Shown: positions 19,191 through 28,636, counted from the stretch's first letter. The stretch is DNA of 64,000 nucleotides from Undibacterium piscinae (GCA_003970805.2 CP051152.1:2790001-2854000); one strand, 5' to 3'. Notes: generated by a model from the sequence alone, not told the origin. A program made the numbers and translations.

Positions 19191-20202
19191 ATGCACAGTC
19201 TGCCCGAATTACGAGAGCTGGAACGCCTGATCAAGTTGGGAAAAGGCCATCTGGAAACCCATGTCGCCTGCGAAGTACCGGCAGGAAACCAGCATTTTCC
19301 GGTATATCAGCTAGCCTTGGGCAACCCCGACAAGAATGTTCCGGCGATAGGTTTTTTTTGGCGGAATTCATGGCCTGGAGCGCATTGGCACCCAGGTCTT
19401 GCTGTGCTTTTTACGCGGTTTGCTGACGCGGCTGATCTGGGATAAAAGCCTGCATCACCTGCTGCAGGAAGTGCGACTGGTGTTTATGCCCTTACTCAAT
19501 CCCGGCGGCATGGCACAGCATACCCGCTGCAATCCGCAAGGCGTCGATCTGATGCGCAATGCGCCGGTCGAGGCAGCAGGCAAGGTGCCGTTTTTGCTTG
19601 GCGGCCATCGCTATAGCCCACGCCTGCCGTGGTATCGCGGTGCACCTGGCGCAGCAATGGAAATAGAAAACCAAGCTTTATGCCGCGTCGTCAACGACGA
19701 GTTACTCAGCCGCCCGTTTAGCATTGCGCTCGATTGCCATTCCGGCTTCGGCCTGCGTGACCGGGTTTGGTTTCCGCACGCGCATAGCGTACATCCGATA
19801 GAACATCTGGCCGACATTCTGGCGCTGGAAGAGTTGTTTGAACAAAGCCATCCGAATCACCGCTATCTGTTCGAGCCGCAAAGCCTGCAATACCGGACCC
19901 ACGGCGACATCTGGGATTACCTGTATCTGCAAGCGCAGTCCGATACCAGTAACACTTTTTTACCGCTGACACTGGAAATGGGTTCCTGGCTATGGGTAAA
20001 GAAAAATCCGCGTCAGTTATTCTCGCGGCATGGCATGTTCAATCCCACCGCCCAGCACAGGCTGCAAAGGGTATTGCGTGGCCACACGGTATGGCTCGAT
20101 TTTCTGATGCGCGCCGCCTGCGGTCATACTAACTGGCTGGCCACCGGCCCGCGCCGCTGCCGTCTGCAAGAGCGTGCCGTGGCGCGCTGGTACCGGCCAT
20201 GA
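19191..20202 (+). CDS. M14-family zinc carboxypeptidase-like protein, frameshifted
   Basis: The N-terminal 84 residues read from 19191 and the rest from about 19360. They are joined by removing one T from the eight-base run 19352-19359, which yields AIGFFGGIHGLERIGTQVLL. That restores the M14 zinc motif HxxE (HGLE). The downstream zinc histidine is in ALDCHSGFGLRDRVWFPHAH, and the catalytic Glu is probably in LPLTLEMGSWLWVKKN. About 335 residues in total. It lacks a signal peptide, so it is likely cytoplasmic, perhaps a peptidoglycan peptide or glutamyl-conjugate deacylase. Its stop overlaps the start of the following alpha/beta hydrolase gene (ATGAC). Confidence 0.82.
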
Positions 20203-20780
20203 CAACGCCGGCCACTTGGGTATTGCTACGCGGTTTAATGCGCGAGCAGCGCCACTGGGGCGGCTTTCCGGCACAATTTCAGGCGGTCGTGCAGGCGCCT
20301 GTCGTCTGCCTCGATTTTGCCGGCAACGGTAGCCAGCATCATAAAACCAGTGCCAGCAGCGTACCGGCGATGTTGCAAGACTTGCGCAGCCAACTCAGGG
20401 AGCAGGGTCATCGGCCACCTTACCGCGTACTGGCATTGTCGCTAGGCGCGATGGTGGCAGTCGACTGGGCCAGCCACTATCCGGCCGAGCTGGAAAAAGT
20501 GGTGCTGATCAATACCAGCCTGGCTCCCTACAATCCGTTTTACCACAGGCTAAGACCGGCTAATTATGCTGCCCTGATAAGTTTTGCTGGCCGGATGCTG
20601 GCCGGCTGATCGCAGTGGGCAAAGCGGCAGCAACGCGCCGCGAACAATGGGCTGCTTATGCGCGAGAATGCACTATCACGCGCGGCAATATCCAGTTATT
20701 CGCCGCGTCAATTATCGCGCAGCCGGCACGCCAACCGTGCCCTTGCTAGTGGGCAAAGACCGGGCAAGCGAACGCAGCCG
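20199..20780 (+). pseudogene. Alpha/beta hydrolase remnant
   Basis: The first 125 residues read as an alpha/beta hydrolase: TWVLLRGLMREQRHWGGFP, a strand ending CLDFAGNG, and the nucleophile elbow LALSLGAMVAVDW. INTSLAPYNPFYHRLRP follows. The frame fails near 20580. Pieces of the continuing protein appear in other frames (KAAATRREQWAAYAREC from about 20619, then PTVPLLVGKDRASERS from about 20730). The acid/His end is missing because the sequence passes into a binding-protein fragment. This is decay by several indels plus a deletion, not a single slip. It was translationally coupled to the M14 gene upstream. Confidence 0.72.
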
Positions 20781-20843
20781 CATATCAGGCCATCGACCTG
20801 CTCGAACAATCGGCGCGGGGCTGGAGTTCCATCGTATGCGCGA

Positions 20844-21562
20844 GCAAAAACCCTGGTGCGTATTCCGGTGGTTCCCTGTTGAACCTGGCCGAAGGCAAGT
20901 TCGGCAAATCCGATGCCGGCAATGTACGCTGGGTCGCGGCGGTTGGTACCGATTACGGCATGATCGCGGTGCGCGCCGATTCGCCTTACCAGAATCTGCG
21001 TGAGCTGATGAAAGCCATCAAGGATAAGCCTTCTGCGGTAGCGATCGGTGCCGGTGGCACTATCGGTAGCCAGGATTGGCTGAAGATGGCACAGCTCTCG
21101 AAACAATCGAATCTTGATCCTAAGTTACTCAGGGTGGTCGCCTTTGAAGGCGGTGGCGAATCATTTACCGCCTTGCTGGCCGGTCATGTACAGGTAGTTT
21201 CGGGCGATGTGTCGGAAGCGAGCCTGCATGCGCGTGAAGGCAAGATACGCGTGCTGGCGGTGTTATCTGACGCCCGTCTGCCGGGCTTGCTGTCCAATGT
21301 GCCGACCGCGCATGAGCAAGGCTTTGATGTCACCTGGCCGATTATCCGCGGGATCTACATGGGACCGCAGGTGAGCGATGCCGATTATCAGAAGTGGGTC
21401 AGCCATTTTCAGCGCGCCATGAATACGCCGGCGTTTGACGAGATGCGTAAGGCACATGGCCTGTATCCGTTTGCCATGACCGGCAAGAACCTCACCGATT
21501 ACATAGAGCGGGCGGTACACAATTACCGCCAGCAGGCACGTGAATTTGGTTTGGTGCGCTAA
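20844..21562 (+). pseudogene. Bug/TctC-type tripartite tricarboxylate receptor, 5'-truncated
   Basis: The C-terminal two-thirds of a periplasmic receptor of the Bug (TctC) family. GGSLLNLAEGKFGKSDAGNV, VRADSPYQNLRELMKAIKD, VAIGAGGTIGSQDWLKMAQL and ALLAGHVQVVSGDVSEA are all typical. The signal peptide and first lobe are gone, and the frame runs back without a start into hydrolase-derived sequence. The remnant could be read from an internal TTG at 20879 but would not be exported or fold fully. These receptors deliver organic acids to TctAB, which is not present here. It sits 113 bases ahead of the intact ABC binding protein. Confidence 0.8.
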
Positions 21563-21675
21563 GGCCGGTCCGGTACTTAGGCATAGAACCAGAGTGGTAG
21601 TAAAGCAAGACCTTGTAGTAATAAGCAGCACCCATTTCCAATTAAAAAATTAAATCCCCCAACAGGAGAAGACAA

Positions 21676-22776
21676 ATGATTTCAAAATCAGTGATTGCCA
21701 CAGCCATTGCGAGCGTTTCCTTTAGCATGTCCTTTAATGTCTTGGCGCAAGTGCCGGCCGGTTATCCTGCGGACTACAGCAAGATCATGGATGCTGCCAA
21801 AAAAGAAGGCAAAGTGGTCATCTATAGCGCTACCGACACCAAGGCGGTAGAGCCGCTGATTAAGGATTTCAAGTCCATGTACCCGGACGTGCAGGTTGAA
21901 TATAACGACATGAATTCCACCGAGGTCTACAACCGTTATATCTCCGAAAGCGCGGCTGGCGGGAATACTGCCGATCTGATGTGGTCGTCCGCCATGGATC
22001 TGCAGGTTAAGCTGGCCTCTGATGGTTATGCCATGCAATACACGTCACCGGAAATCAGTGGTTTGCCGGCATGGTCGATCTGGAATAACGCCGCTTACGG
22101 CACCACCTTTGAGCCTGCCGTGTTTGTCTACAACAAGCGCCTGGTGTCGCCAGATGAAGTGCCAAAGACGCATGCCGAATTTGCCAAGCTGATCAGCACC
22201 AAGACCGAAAAATTCAAGAACAAGGTGACCACCTACGATATCGAAAAATCGGGTGTCGGTTTCATGTTCATTACCCAGGACAGCCGCGAGAATAAGGATT
22301 TCTGGGACTTGGCCAAGGCTTTCGGCACTGCCAGCGTACGCGTACAGTCTTCCACCGGCACCATGTTAGAGCGCATCTCGTCCGGCGAGAATCTGCTTGG
22401 CTACAATATCATCGGTTCCTATGCCTTGGCGCGTGCCGCTAAAGACCCTTCGATCGGTGTCCAATTCGCCACCGACTACACACTGATATTGTCACGCGTG
22501 ATGTTCATCAGCAAAGCGGCTAAGCATCCTAACGCCGCCAAACTGTGGCTCGATTACACGCTGTCCAAGCGCGGCCAGACCATCATCGCCAATGAAGCGA
22601 ATTTATTCGCGATCCGCCCAGATATCACGGGTGAAGCCAATCCGCGCGGACTGGCGAAAAAAATCGGTGCCGGCATGAAGCCTTTGCCGGTCAATCCTAT
22701 GCTGTTGCAGTACCTCGATCAGACTAAGCGTCTGGCTTTCCTGAAGCAATGGAAAGAAGCTGCCGGTAAGAAGTAA
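21676..22776 (+). CDS. ABC transporter substrate-binding protein (family 1, FbpA/AfuA-like)
   Basis: A 366-residue periplasmic binding protein. A signal peptide ends near FNVLAQVPAG. KIMDAAKKEGKVVIYSATDT is the standard opening of the Fe(III)/polyol-phosphate/phosphonate binding group. YNDMNSTEVYNRYISE and the C-terminal NPMLLQYLDQTKRLAFLKQW follow. AACAGGAGAAG is the ribosome site, 7-17 bases upstream. It is the first gene of a complete importer with the permease (22923) and ATPase (24836). The ligand could be ferric iron or a phosphorylated organic compound; the sequence alone does not decide. Confidence 0.93.
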   Translation: MISKSVIATAIASVSFSMSFNVLAQVPAGYPADYSKIMDAAKKEGKVVIYSATDTKAVEPLIKDFKSMYPDVQVEYNDMNSTEVYNRYISESAAGGNTADLMWSSAMDLQVKLASDGYAMQYTSPEISGLPAWSIWNNAAYGTTFEPAVFVYNKRLVSPDEVPKTHAEFAKLISTKTEKFKNKVTTYDIEKSGVGFMFITQDSRENKDFWDLAKAFGTASVRVQSSTGTMLERISSGENLLGYNIIGSYALARAAKDPSIGVQFATDYTLILSRVMFISKAAKHPNAAKLWLDYTLSKRGQTIIANEANLFAIRPDITGEANPRGLAKKIGAGMKPLPVNPMLLQYLDQTKRLAFLKQWKEAAGKK

Positions 22777-22922
22777 TCGCGTCACTCCGGTCACCCTTGC
22801 CCTCGGACAGGCGCGGGGGTGACTAGTTTCTGTTTTTCTCCCATGTGTAATTTGATTTCGTCATCGTCATCCGACCTGATGCCGGCTAAGTACATTCTTT
22901 TTTTATTTGAATAGGGCATTTT

Positions 22923-24701
22923 ATGCACACCCCCGCTCTCACTGCTCCCGGCAAATGGTCGCAGCTTAATTGGCCGCGCGGTCTGGTCGTCACACTGGCT
23001 GTGCTGGCGATCTTTACACCGCTATCTCTGATTTTTTTCCAAAGCTTTTTGTCTGCACCATTCTTTTCCCCGACCAAGGAAATCAGTGTCGAGGCTTACC
23101 GTTTCATCTTTGATGATCCGGATTTCAGTAGCGCTTTCAAGAATGGCCTGATCCTGGCCTCCGGCCTGGCCTGTATTTCCGTTCCTTTGGGTGGCATGCT
23201 GGCATTCCTGATGACGCGCACCGATCTGCCGGGCCGCAGCTGGATAGAGCCGATGTTGCTGGTGCCGATTTTTGTGTCACCGATGGTGATGGCGTTCGGT
23301 TATGTAGTGGCGATGGGACCGGTCGGTTTTTATACGCTGTGGGTCAAGCAGTTGACCGGGGTGGAACCATGGAATATTTATTCCTTCGCCAGCATCGTGA
23401 TTATCGCTGGCTTAACCCATGTACCGCACGTGTATCTGTATTCTTCTTCCGCGCTCAAGAGCCTGGGCTCGGATGTGGAAGAAGCGGCGCGCGTATCTGG
23501 CGCCTCGCCGTTTCAGGTGGCTTTGCACGTATCCTTGCCTATGATCATGCCGGCGCTGGCATTTGCCGCGGTACTGGTGTTTTTCCTTGGCTTTGAAGTG
23601 TTCGGTCTGGTGCTGGTACTGGGTGACCCTGAAGGCCATCTGGTTCCCGCCACCTATCTGTACAAACTGACCAATAAACTCGGTATCCCTTCTTACCATC
23701 TGATGGCTGCCGTGGCGGTTTGCCTGATCGCGGTGACCTTGCCGCTGGTGATGATACAGCGCTGGTTACTGAAATCTGCGAACAAATATGTCTCGATCAA
23801 GGGCAAGGGCTCGCGTCAAAAACCTTTGCCATTGGGCCGCTGGAAATGGCTGGCGTTTGGTGTACTGGCTTCCTGGTTGGCATTCACTATCGTGATTCCT
23901 TTAAGCGGTATCGTATTGCGTTCGTTTGTTTCCTACTGGGGTGACGGCGTGCGTTTGGCAGACGTGGTAACTCTGCAGCATTTCCTCGACATTCTGGAAC
24001 AGCCTTCGCTGATGCGCGGTATCTTGAATACGGTCCTGATCGGCGTCATCGGTGGTGCCGGTGCCGTGATCTGCTATGCCGGTATTGCGCTGGCGATGCA
24101 CAGGAAGCCCGATGGCATTACCCGCCTGCTCGATTACAGCGTACTGGTGCCACGTGCGGTACCGGGCTTGCTGGCTGGTCTGGCATTCCTGTGGGTGTTC
24201 CTGTTCGTGCCTAGCTGGCTCGAAGGTGGCCTGAAGAACTTCGATAACCCTGTTGCGCTGTGGTTGATTGACAATGTGATCCCGCAATTGCGCGCAGTAC
24301 GCTCGACTATTTTCTCGGTCTGGCTGGCGTATTCGGTGGTGTGGCTGGCGTATGGTTTGCGCCTGATCTCTACCGCCTTGTTGCAAGTCGGTCCTGAACT
24401 GGAAGAAGCGGCACGTGCGGTCGGTGCCACTCGCGGTCAGGTGACGCGTGACGTGACCCTGCCTTTGGTGAAATACGGTTTGCTCGGTGCCTGGCTGATG
24501 GTGTTCCTGATTTTCGAACGCGAATATTCGACTAGCGTGTACTTGCTCTCACCGGGAACCGAAACGATAGGCGCCTTGATTGTCTCCCTGTGGGCCGGTG
24601 GTGCGGTCGATCTGGTGGCGGCGCTCTCGTTCATCAATATCGCGCTGGTTGCAGTCGGCCTCGGTCTGGCGCTACGTTTTGGCGTAAAACTTAGCCATTA
24701 A
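22923..24701 (+). CDS. ABC transporter permease, two fused permease domains (FbpB-like)
   Basis: 592 residues with about twelve transmembrane segments in two BPD_transp_1 modules. Each module has an EAA loop for contact with the ATPase: VEEAARVSGASPFQVALHVS in the first and LEEAARAVGATRGQVTRDVT in the second. This duplicated arrangement is that of the FbpB/AfuB family of ferric-iron and related importers. It follows the binding protein by 146 bases and precedes the ATPase by 134 bases, with a hairpin in the latter gap. A polytopic inner-membrane protein, intact. Confidence 0.94.
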   Translation: MHTPALTAPGKWSQLNWPRGLVVTLAVLAIFTPLSLIFFQSFLSAPFFSPTKEISVEAYRFIFDDPDFSSAFKNGLILASGLACISVPLGGMLAFLMTRTDLPGRSWIEPMLLVPIFVSPMVMAFGYVVAMGPVGFYTLWVKQLTGVEPWNIYSFASIVIIAGLTHVPHVYLYSSSALKSLGSDVEEAARVSGASPFQVALHVSLPMIMPALAFAAVLVFFLGFEVFGLVLVLGDPEGHLVPATYLYKLTNKLGIPSYHLMAAVAVCLIAVTLPLVMIQRWLLKSANKYVSIKGKGSRQKPLPLGRWKWLAFGVLASWLAFTIVIPLSGIVLRSFVSYWGDGVRLADVVTLQHFLDILEQPSLMRGILNTVLIGVIGGAGAVICYAGIALAMHRKPDGITRLLDYSVLVPRAVPGLLAGLAFLWVFLFVPSWLEGGLKNFDNPVALWLIDNVIPQLRAVRSTIFSVWLAYSVVWLAYGLRLISTALLQVGPELEEAARAVGATRGQVTRDVTLPLVKYGLLGAWLMVFLIFEREYSTSVYLLSPGTETIGALIVSLWAGGAVDLVAALSFINIALVAVGLGLALRFGVKLSH

Positions 24702-24723
24702 TTTATGTAAAAAATCAAATCAC

Positions 24724-24763
24724 CGGGTGCATAACGGTGCCTGTCACCGGCTTATGCATCCCG
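24724..24763 (+). other. Nested intergenic hairpin inside the ABC operon
   Basis: The outer arms CGGGTGCATAA (24724-24734) and TTATGCATCCCG (24752-24763) pair with a single bulge. Inside them CGGTG and CACCG (24735-24739 with 24745-24749) form a second stem with a 5-base loop. No T-tract follows, so it is not a classical terminator. It may be an mRNA stability or processing element setting the permease-to-ATPase ratio. Confidence 0.6.
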
Positions 24764-24835
24764 CTAATTGATTTTTAATATGACAAATTAAAGCATCTAA
24801 TTCTGTATCAATAGAAAAAATTAAGAGAGAACATC

Positions 24836-25906
24836 ATGTCTGAATTACGCGTCAACGAATTGACACTGGAATACGGTTCCGGTGCGACTGCCAACCCTAT
24901 CCTCAAGGGTGTTTCCATGGATCTCAAGCGCGGTGAAGTGGTCGCCTTGCTGGGCCCTTCCGGTAGCGGTAAGACTACCCTGCTGCGCGCCGTGGCTGGC
25001 CTGGAAACACCGAAGACCGGTAGCATCCATATCGGCGAGCGCAAAGTGTTTGACGGCGGCCATCAGCTGGAAGTGCCGGCCGAGCAGCGTAACCTGGGTC
25101 TGGTATTTCAGTCTTACGCCTTGTGGCCGCACAAGACCGTCAATGACAACGTCGGCTATGGTTTAAAGCTGCGCAAGATGAACAGTACGGATATCGCCGC
25201 CAGGGTCAAGGATGTCTTGGGGCAACTCGGGCTGGGTCATCTGGGCGAGCGTTTCCCGCATCAGTTGTCCGGTGGTCAGCAGCAACGCGTGGCGATTGCC
25301 CGTGCGCTGGTATACAACCCGCCGGTGATCTTGCTCGATGAACCGCTGTCGAACCTGGATGCCAAATTGCGCGAAGAGGCGCGTGCTTTCTTGCGTGAAC
25401 TGATCGTGCGCCTGAACCTGTCGGCATTGATGGTGACGCATGACCAGGGTGAAGCGATGGCGATTTCCGATCGCATCCTGTTACTCAACAACGGTGTGAT
25501 CGAACAGCAAGGCACGCCGCAAAGCATGTACGAAACGCCGGGTACTTTGTTTACCGCTGAATTTATGGGCAGCAATAACCGCCTGCACGGCAAAATCGTT
25601 CAGCGTGACGGTGAATTCGCCACCATCGACGTTAATGGCGTTAAGCTCAAGGCGACCCTGCGCGGCAAGGACGTGGTTGACGACGCCACCGCCATCATCC
25701 GTCTGGAAAAAGTGCGCCTGTCCGCTACCCAGGTCGAGAATGCGATCAAGTTGCCATTGACCACCTGCATGTATCTGGGGGATCGCTGGGAGTGCCTGTT
25801 TGGTCACGCCGGCAGCGAAGGTAGTTTGCGCGCCTATTCACCGTACAAGCTGGAACAGGGCGAGTACTGGCTGCAACTCGACGCCGATAAGCTGTGGCTG
25901 TATTAA
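24836..25906 (+). CDS. ABC transporter ATP-binding protein (FbpC/PotA-like)
   Basis: A 356-residue importer ATPase. Walker A is LLGPSGSGKTTLLRAVAG, the Q-loop NLGLVFQSYALWPHKTVNDN, and the signature QLSGGQQQRVAIARAL. Walker B with D-loop is VILLDEPLSNLDAKLRE and the switch His is in MVTHDQGEAMA. A C-terminal TOBE-type domain (about residues 240-356) follows. It energises the two-domain permease encoded upstream. AGAGAGAAC precedes the start. An intrinsic terminator at 25961 closes the operon. Confidence 0.95.
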   Translation: MSELRVNELTLEYGSGATANPILKGVSMDLKRGEVVALLGPSGSGKTTLLRAVAGLETPKTGSIHIGERKVFDGGHQLEVPAEQRNLGLVFQSYALWPHKTVNDNVGYGLKLRKMNSTDIAARVKDVLGQLGLGHLGERFPHQLSGGQQQRVAIARALVYNPPVILLDEPLSNLDAKLREEARAFLRELIVRLNLSALMVTHDQGEAMAISDRILLLNNGVIEQQGTPQSMYETPGTLFTAEFMGSNNRLHGKIVQRDGEFATIDVNGVKLKATLRGKDVVDDATAIIRLEKVRLSATQVENAIKLPLTTCMYLGDRWECLFGHAGSEGSLRAYSPYKLEQGEYWLQLDADKLWLY

Positions 25907-25960
25907 GCTAAACCACAGCTCAGCGGCGCACGATCAGGCCTGAGCGCCAGCCCTGGCTGC

Positions 25961-25994
25961 AAAGCCGGATGCCGATTAGGTATCCGGCTTTTTT
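25961..25994 (+). terminator. Rho-independent terminator of the ABC importer operon
   Basis: A 10-bp perfect stem AAAGCCGGAT / ATCCGGCTTT (25961-25970 with 25982-25991) has an 11-base loop and is followed by further T residues to 25994. It lies 55 bases after the ATPase stop on the same strand. Confidence 0.9.
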
Positions 25995-26178
25995 CATGGG
26001 GTGCGGAGTCAATTGATCTGGCTCAAGTTGCACACTCGCCCTGCTGCTGGCGTGTTGCAAAATCTGGCAAGCATGCATAGGCTTTTTGGCAAAAATTTGT
26101 AGATCTGTCATGCTCATGGAAAAATCGTTTATGCTGTCTGCAGACAGTATCAACGCCTCTGGCTTTCGAAAGCTTTCC

Positions 26179-27549
26179 ATGAATGTAAAACATATTTTGT
26201 TACTGTTACTGTGTATTGGCCGCTTTGCCATCGCCGCCGATACCTTGCCCGATGCGCCGGCCGAAGTGCCTGCCGACGCCACGGCAGATATCCCTCTGGC
26301 ACCTCCCTCCTCGGCTGCGCAAAAACTCTATTCGGCCGCCAAGAATGATCTGCTGCAGATACGTGTCTTGCTCAAGAGCGGCCGCACCCAGGCCTCGGTA
26401 GGCTCGGGCTTCCTGATTGGTAGTAGTGATCTGGTGGTCACCAATTACCATGTGATGTCACAGATCGCGCTGGAGCCCGATGTGTATGTCGGCGAATTTG
26501 TCGATACCAATGGCCAACGCGGCGACGTTGAGTTATTGGCGGTCGATGTCTTGCACGATCTGGCCGTGGTGCGCGTGAGTCGCAAGGGCACCGGTTTTTT
26601 CAAGGTGCCGGAACAGGTCTCTAAATTATTTTCACTGGCCCAGGGCCAATATCTGTATTCGCTGGGCAACCCGCTGGATCTGGGTTTCGCGATTTCCGAG
26701 GGCTCGTATAACGGCATCATAGGGCGGGCGTTTTACGATCAGTTCATGTTCACCGGACCTATCAATTCCGGTATGAGCGGCGGGCCGAATGTCACGGCTG
26801 AGGGCAGGATCGCCGGCGTGAATGTCTCGAAACGGCTCGATGGTGAACTGGTGAGTTTTTTTCTGGTACCGGCGCGCTTCGTGGTCGAGCTGCTCAATAA
26901 AGTGGCAGCGCAGCAGAGCCAAAAGAAGAAAATAGACAAGGATTTTAATGCCGAGGTTGGCCAGCAACTGATCGCGCACCAAAGCGTCATGGTGAATAAA
27001 TTGCTGGAGACGCCGCTAAGCGTGAAGGCACTCGGCCCTTACCGCGTGCCGGTCAGGGAATCGGAGCAGATGCGCTGCTGGGGGCGTTCCAACGCCAAGC
27101 CAGACGCACCGTTTGAAGTCGACCAGATGAATTGCCAGATGGAATCAGCGATCTATGTTTCGGGCCAGCTGCAGACCGGGAATATCGCGATACGCCACAC
27201 TTTTACCCGCAGTAAAAACCTCGATACGCTGCGCTTTTCCCATCTGATCAGCAATAGCTTCAAAAGTCAGGTAACAGGCGGAAACAAGGATGTGCGGCTG
27301 AGCGCCGCCAGCTGCACGGAAGAATTCGTCAAGAACCAGAGCCTGTCTATGCGCGCCGTGTTGTGCGTGCGCGCTTACCGGAAATTTTCCGGGCTATACG
27401 ATGTCACGCTGTTTACCGCCAGCACCGACCAGAGTCGCATGAGCCTGCAAAGCCGTATCGATGCGCGTGGCGTTTCCTATGAAAACGGTATGCGTTTGTC
27501 GCGCCTGTTTCTTAATTCCATCGCCACCACCACCGGGACTAAGCCATGA
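26179..27549 (+). CDS. Secreted trypsin-like serine protease (S1 family)
   Basis: The start at 26179 gives a clear signal peptide, MNVKHILLLLLCIGRFAIAA; the longer frame to 26086 is unlikely. A proline/alanine-rich spacer is followed by the protease core. The catalytic His is in LVVTNYHVMSQ, the Asp in DVLHDLAVVRVSRKG, and the Ser in INSGMSGGPNVTAEGRIAGV. About 180 further residues with several cysteines (MRCWGRSN, DQMNCQME, AASCTEEF, AVLCVRAY) form a separate C-terminal domain I do not recognise. It has no PDZ domain, unlike DegP. It ends in a 4-base ATGA overlap with the FHA gene, so the two are made together. Confidence 0.9.
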   Translation: MNVKHILLLLLCIGRFAIAADTLPDAPAEVPADATADIPLAPPSSAAQKLYSAAKNDLLQIRVLLKSGRTQASVGSGFLIGSSDLVVTNYHVMSQIALEPDVYVGEFVDTNGQRGDVELLAVDVLHDLAVVRVSRKGTGFFKVPEQVSKLFSLAQGQYLYSLGNPLDLGFAISEGSYNGIIGRAFYDQFMFTGPINSGMSGGPNVTAEGRIAGVNVSKRLDGELVSFFLVPARFVVELLNKVAAQQSQKKKIDKDFNAEVGQQLIAHQSVMVNKLLETPLSVKALGPYRVPVRESEQMRCWGRSNAKPDAPFEVDQMNCQMESAIYVSGQLQTGNIAIRHTFTRSKNLDTLRFSHLISNSFKSQVTGGNKDVRLSAASCTEEFVKNQSLSMRAVLCVRAYRKFSGLYDVTLFTASTDQSRMSLQSRIDARGVSYENGMRLSRLFLNSIATTTGTKP

Positions 27550-28526
27550 AAGCCGCTTACTACATAGAGCTGTTGTCGCGCAGCGGCGAGGTGCAACACC
27601 GGCATGGTGTCAGCGGCTTGCCGATACGCCTGGGGCGTGGCTACGATAATGATTTCATCCTCGATGATGTGCATACCGCGGCGCATCACGCGCTGGTCGA
27701 ACTCGATGCCGACGGCCAACTCTGCATCACCGATCTGGGCAGTCGCAATGGCCTGGTATTTCAGGGGAAACGTCAGACCCATCTGCTGATCAACGGCAAT
27801 AGCGTGGTCAGGTTGGGGCAAACCAATCTGCGCATACGTTCGGCTGATTTTCAGGTAGAACAGGAAGCTTTCGACACGAATAATTACGCCTGGGAAGGCA
27901 TGCCTCCGGCAATCGCCGGGCTGGTATTGATCTGCCTGTTAGGCGTGTTTGGCACCTGGCTGGCCGATACCGAAAAATTTGGCTTGGTGCGTTACCTGAT
28001 CGCGTTGGCGCCGCTGTTTGCCACCGGCCTGGTATGGAGCGGTATGTGGGCGTTTGCCAATCGCTTGTTTGGCGGTCATGCGCGTTTTGGCCGTCACCTG
28101 TTTATCGCCGCCTGTGGCCTGATGCTGGCCGAACTCTGGAGCTTTGCCAGTAGCCTGGCCGGCTTTGCCTTTTCGCTGGAAGTATTGACGCGCTACAGCA
28201 GCCATATCTTCGTCGCGATTTGTGCCGCCACCTTGTATTTTCATCTGACCACCATCAAGCCGCGCCATCCGCGTCGTTTACTGGTGACGGTAACGCTGCT
28301 GGCGATGCTTGGTTCCGGCCTGGTGTTGATGATGAATTACCAGCGCCACGGCAGGCTGGCCGACGAGGCTTATATGACCGAAATGTTCTCCCCCAGCTTA
28401 CGCCTGAGCCAAGACCATAGCGTCGACCAGTTTATGGCGGGCGCCGAGAAGCTCAAGGCGACGGTCGAGCGTGAGCGCAAAAAAGGCGTAGAACACGGCG
28501 CGGTGGGCGGCGACGAGGACGAGTGA
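27546..28526 (+). CDS. FHA-domain membrane protein
   Basis: 326 residues. The N-terminal FHA domain (about residues 10-100) shows the core motifs LPIRLGRGYDND, HHALVELDADGQLCI, and TDLGSRNGLVFQGK with the phosphothreonine-reading loop. A membrane region of five or six predicted TM helices follows (residues about 120-270, e.g. GLVLICLLGVFGTWLA). A soluble charged tail ends the protein. FHA domains read phosphothreonine, so a Ser/Thr kinase elsewhere is implied; none is in this window. Its overlap with the secreted protease gene suggests that one phospho-signal is linked to a periplasmic protease. Confidence 0.88.
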   Translation: MKAAYYIELLSRSGEVQHRHGVSGLPIRLGRGYDNDFILDDVHTAAHHALVELDADGQLCITDLGSRNGLVFQGKRQTHLLINGNSVVRLGQTNLRIRSADFQVEQEAFDTNNYAWEGMPPAIAGLVLICLLGVFGTWLADTEKFGLVRYLIALAPLFATGLVWSGMWAFANRLFGGHARFGRHLFIAACGLMLAELWSFASSLAGFAFSLEVLTRYSSHIFVAICAATLYFHLTTIKPRHPRRLLVTVTLLAMLGSGLVLMMNYQRHGRLADEAYMTEMFSPSLRLSQDHSVDQFMAGAEKLKATVERERKKGVEHGAVGGDEDE

Positions 28527-28581
28527 TAGCCATCGGCCAGTCGCCATCGGCTAGTGCGGCAACACCCGGCACCGCACTCTA

Positions 28582-28636
28582 GCGCAATACGCATGCGCCT
28601 TCTGGCAGCAAAGTGGCCTGTAAGGCGCATGGATAC
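28582..28636. repeat. Dispersed palindromic repeat, copy 1
   Basis: The arms ATGCGCCTT (28593-28601) and AAGGCGCAT (28622-28630) form a hairpin bordered by GCGCAATAC and GGATACAGG. The same pattern, GCGCAAT...CATGCGCC with its complement, recurs at 42198-42267 and in modified form at 45481-45540. It lies in the 200-base gap between convergent genes, where REP-like elements usually sit. Confidence 0.6.

Noticed and set aside
22790..22835. GTCACCC...GGGGTGAC hairpin after the binding-protein gene
   Set aside because: Short, mismatched stem with a long loop and no T-tract; too weak to list as a terminator.
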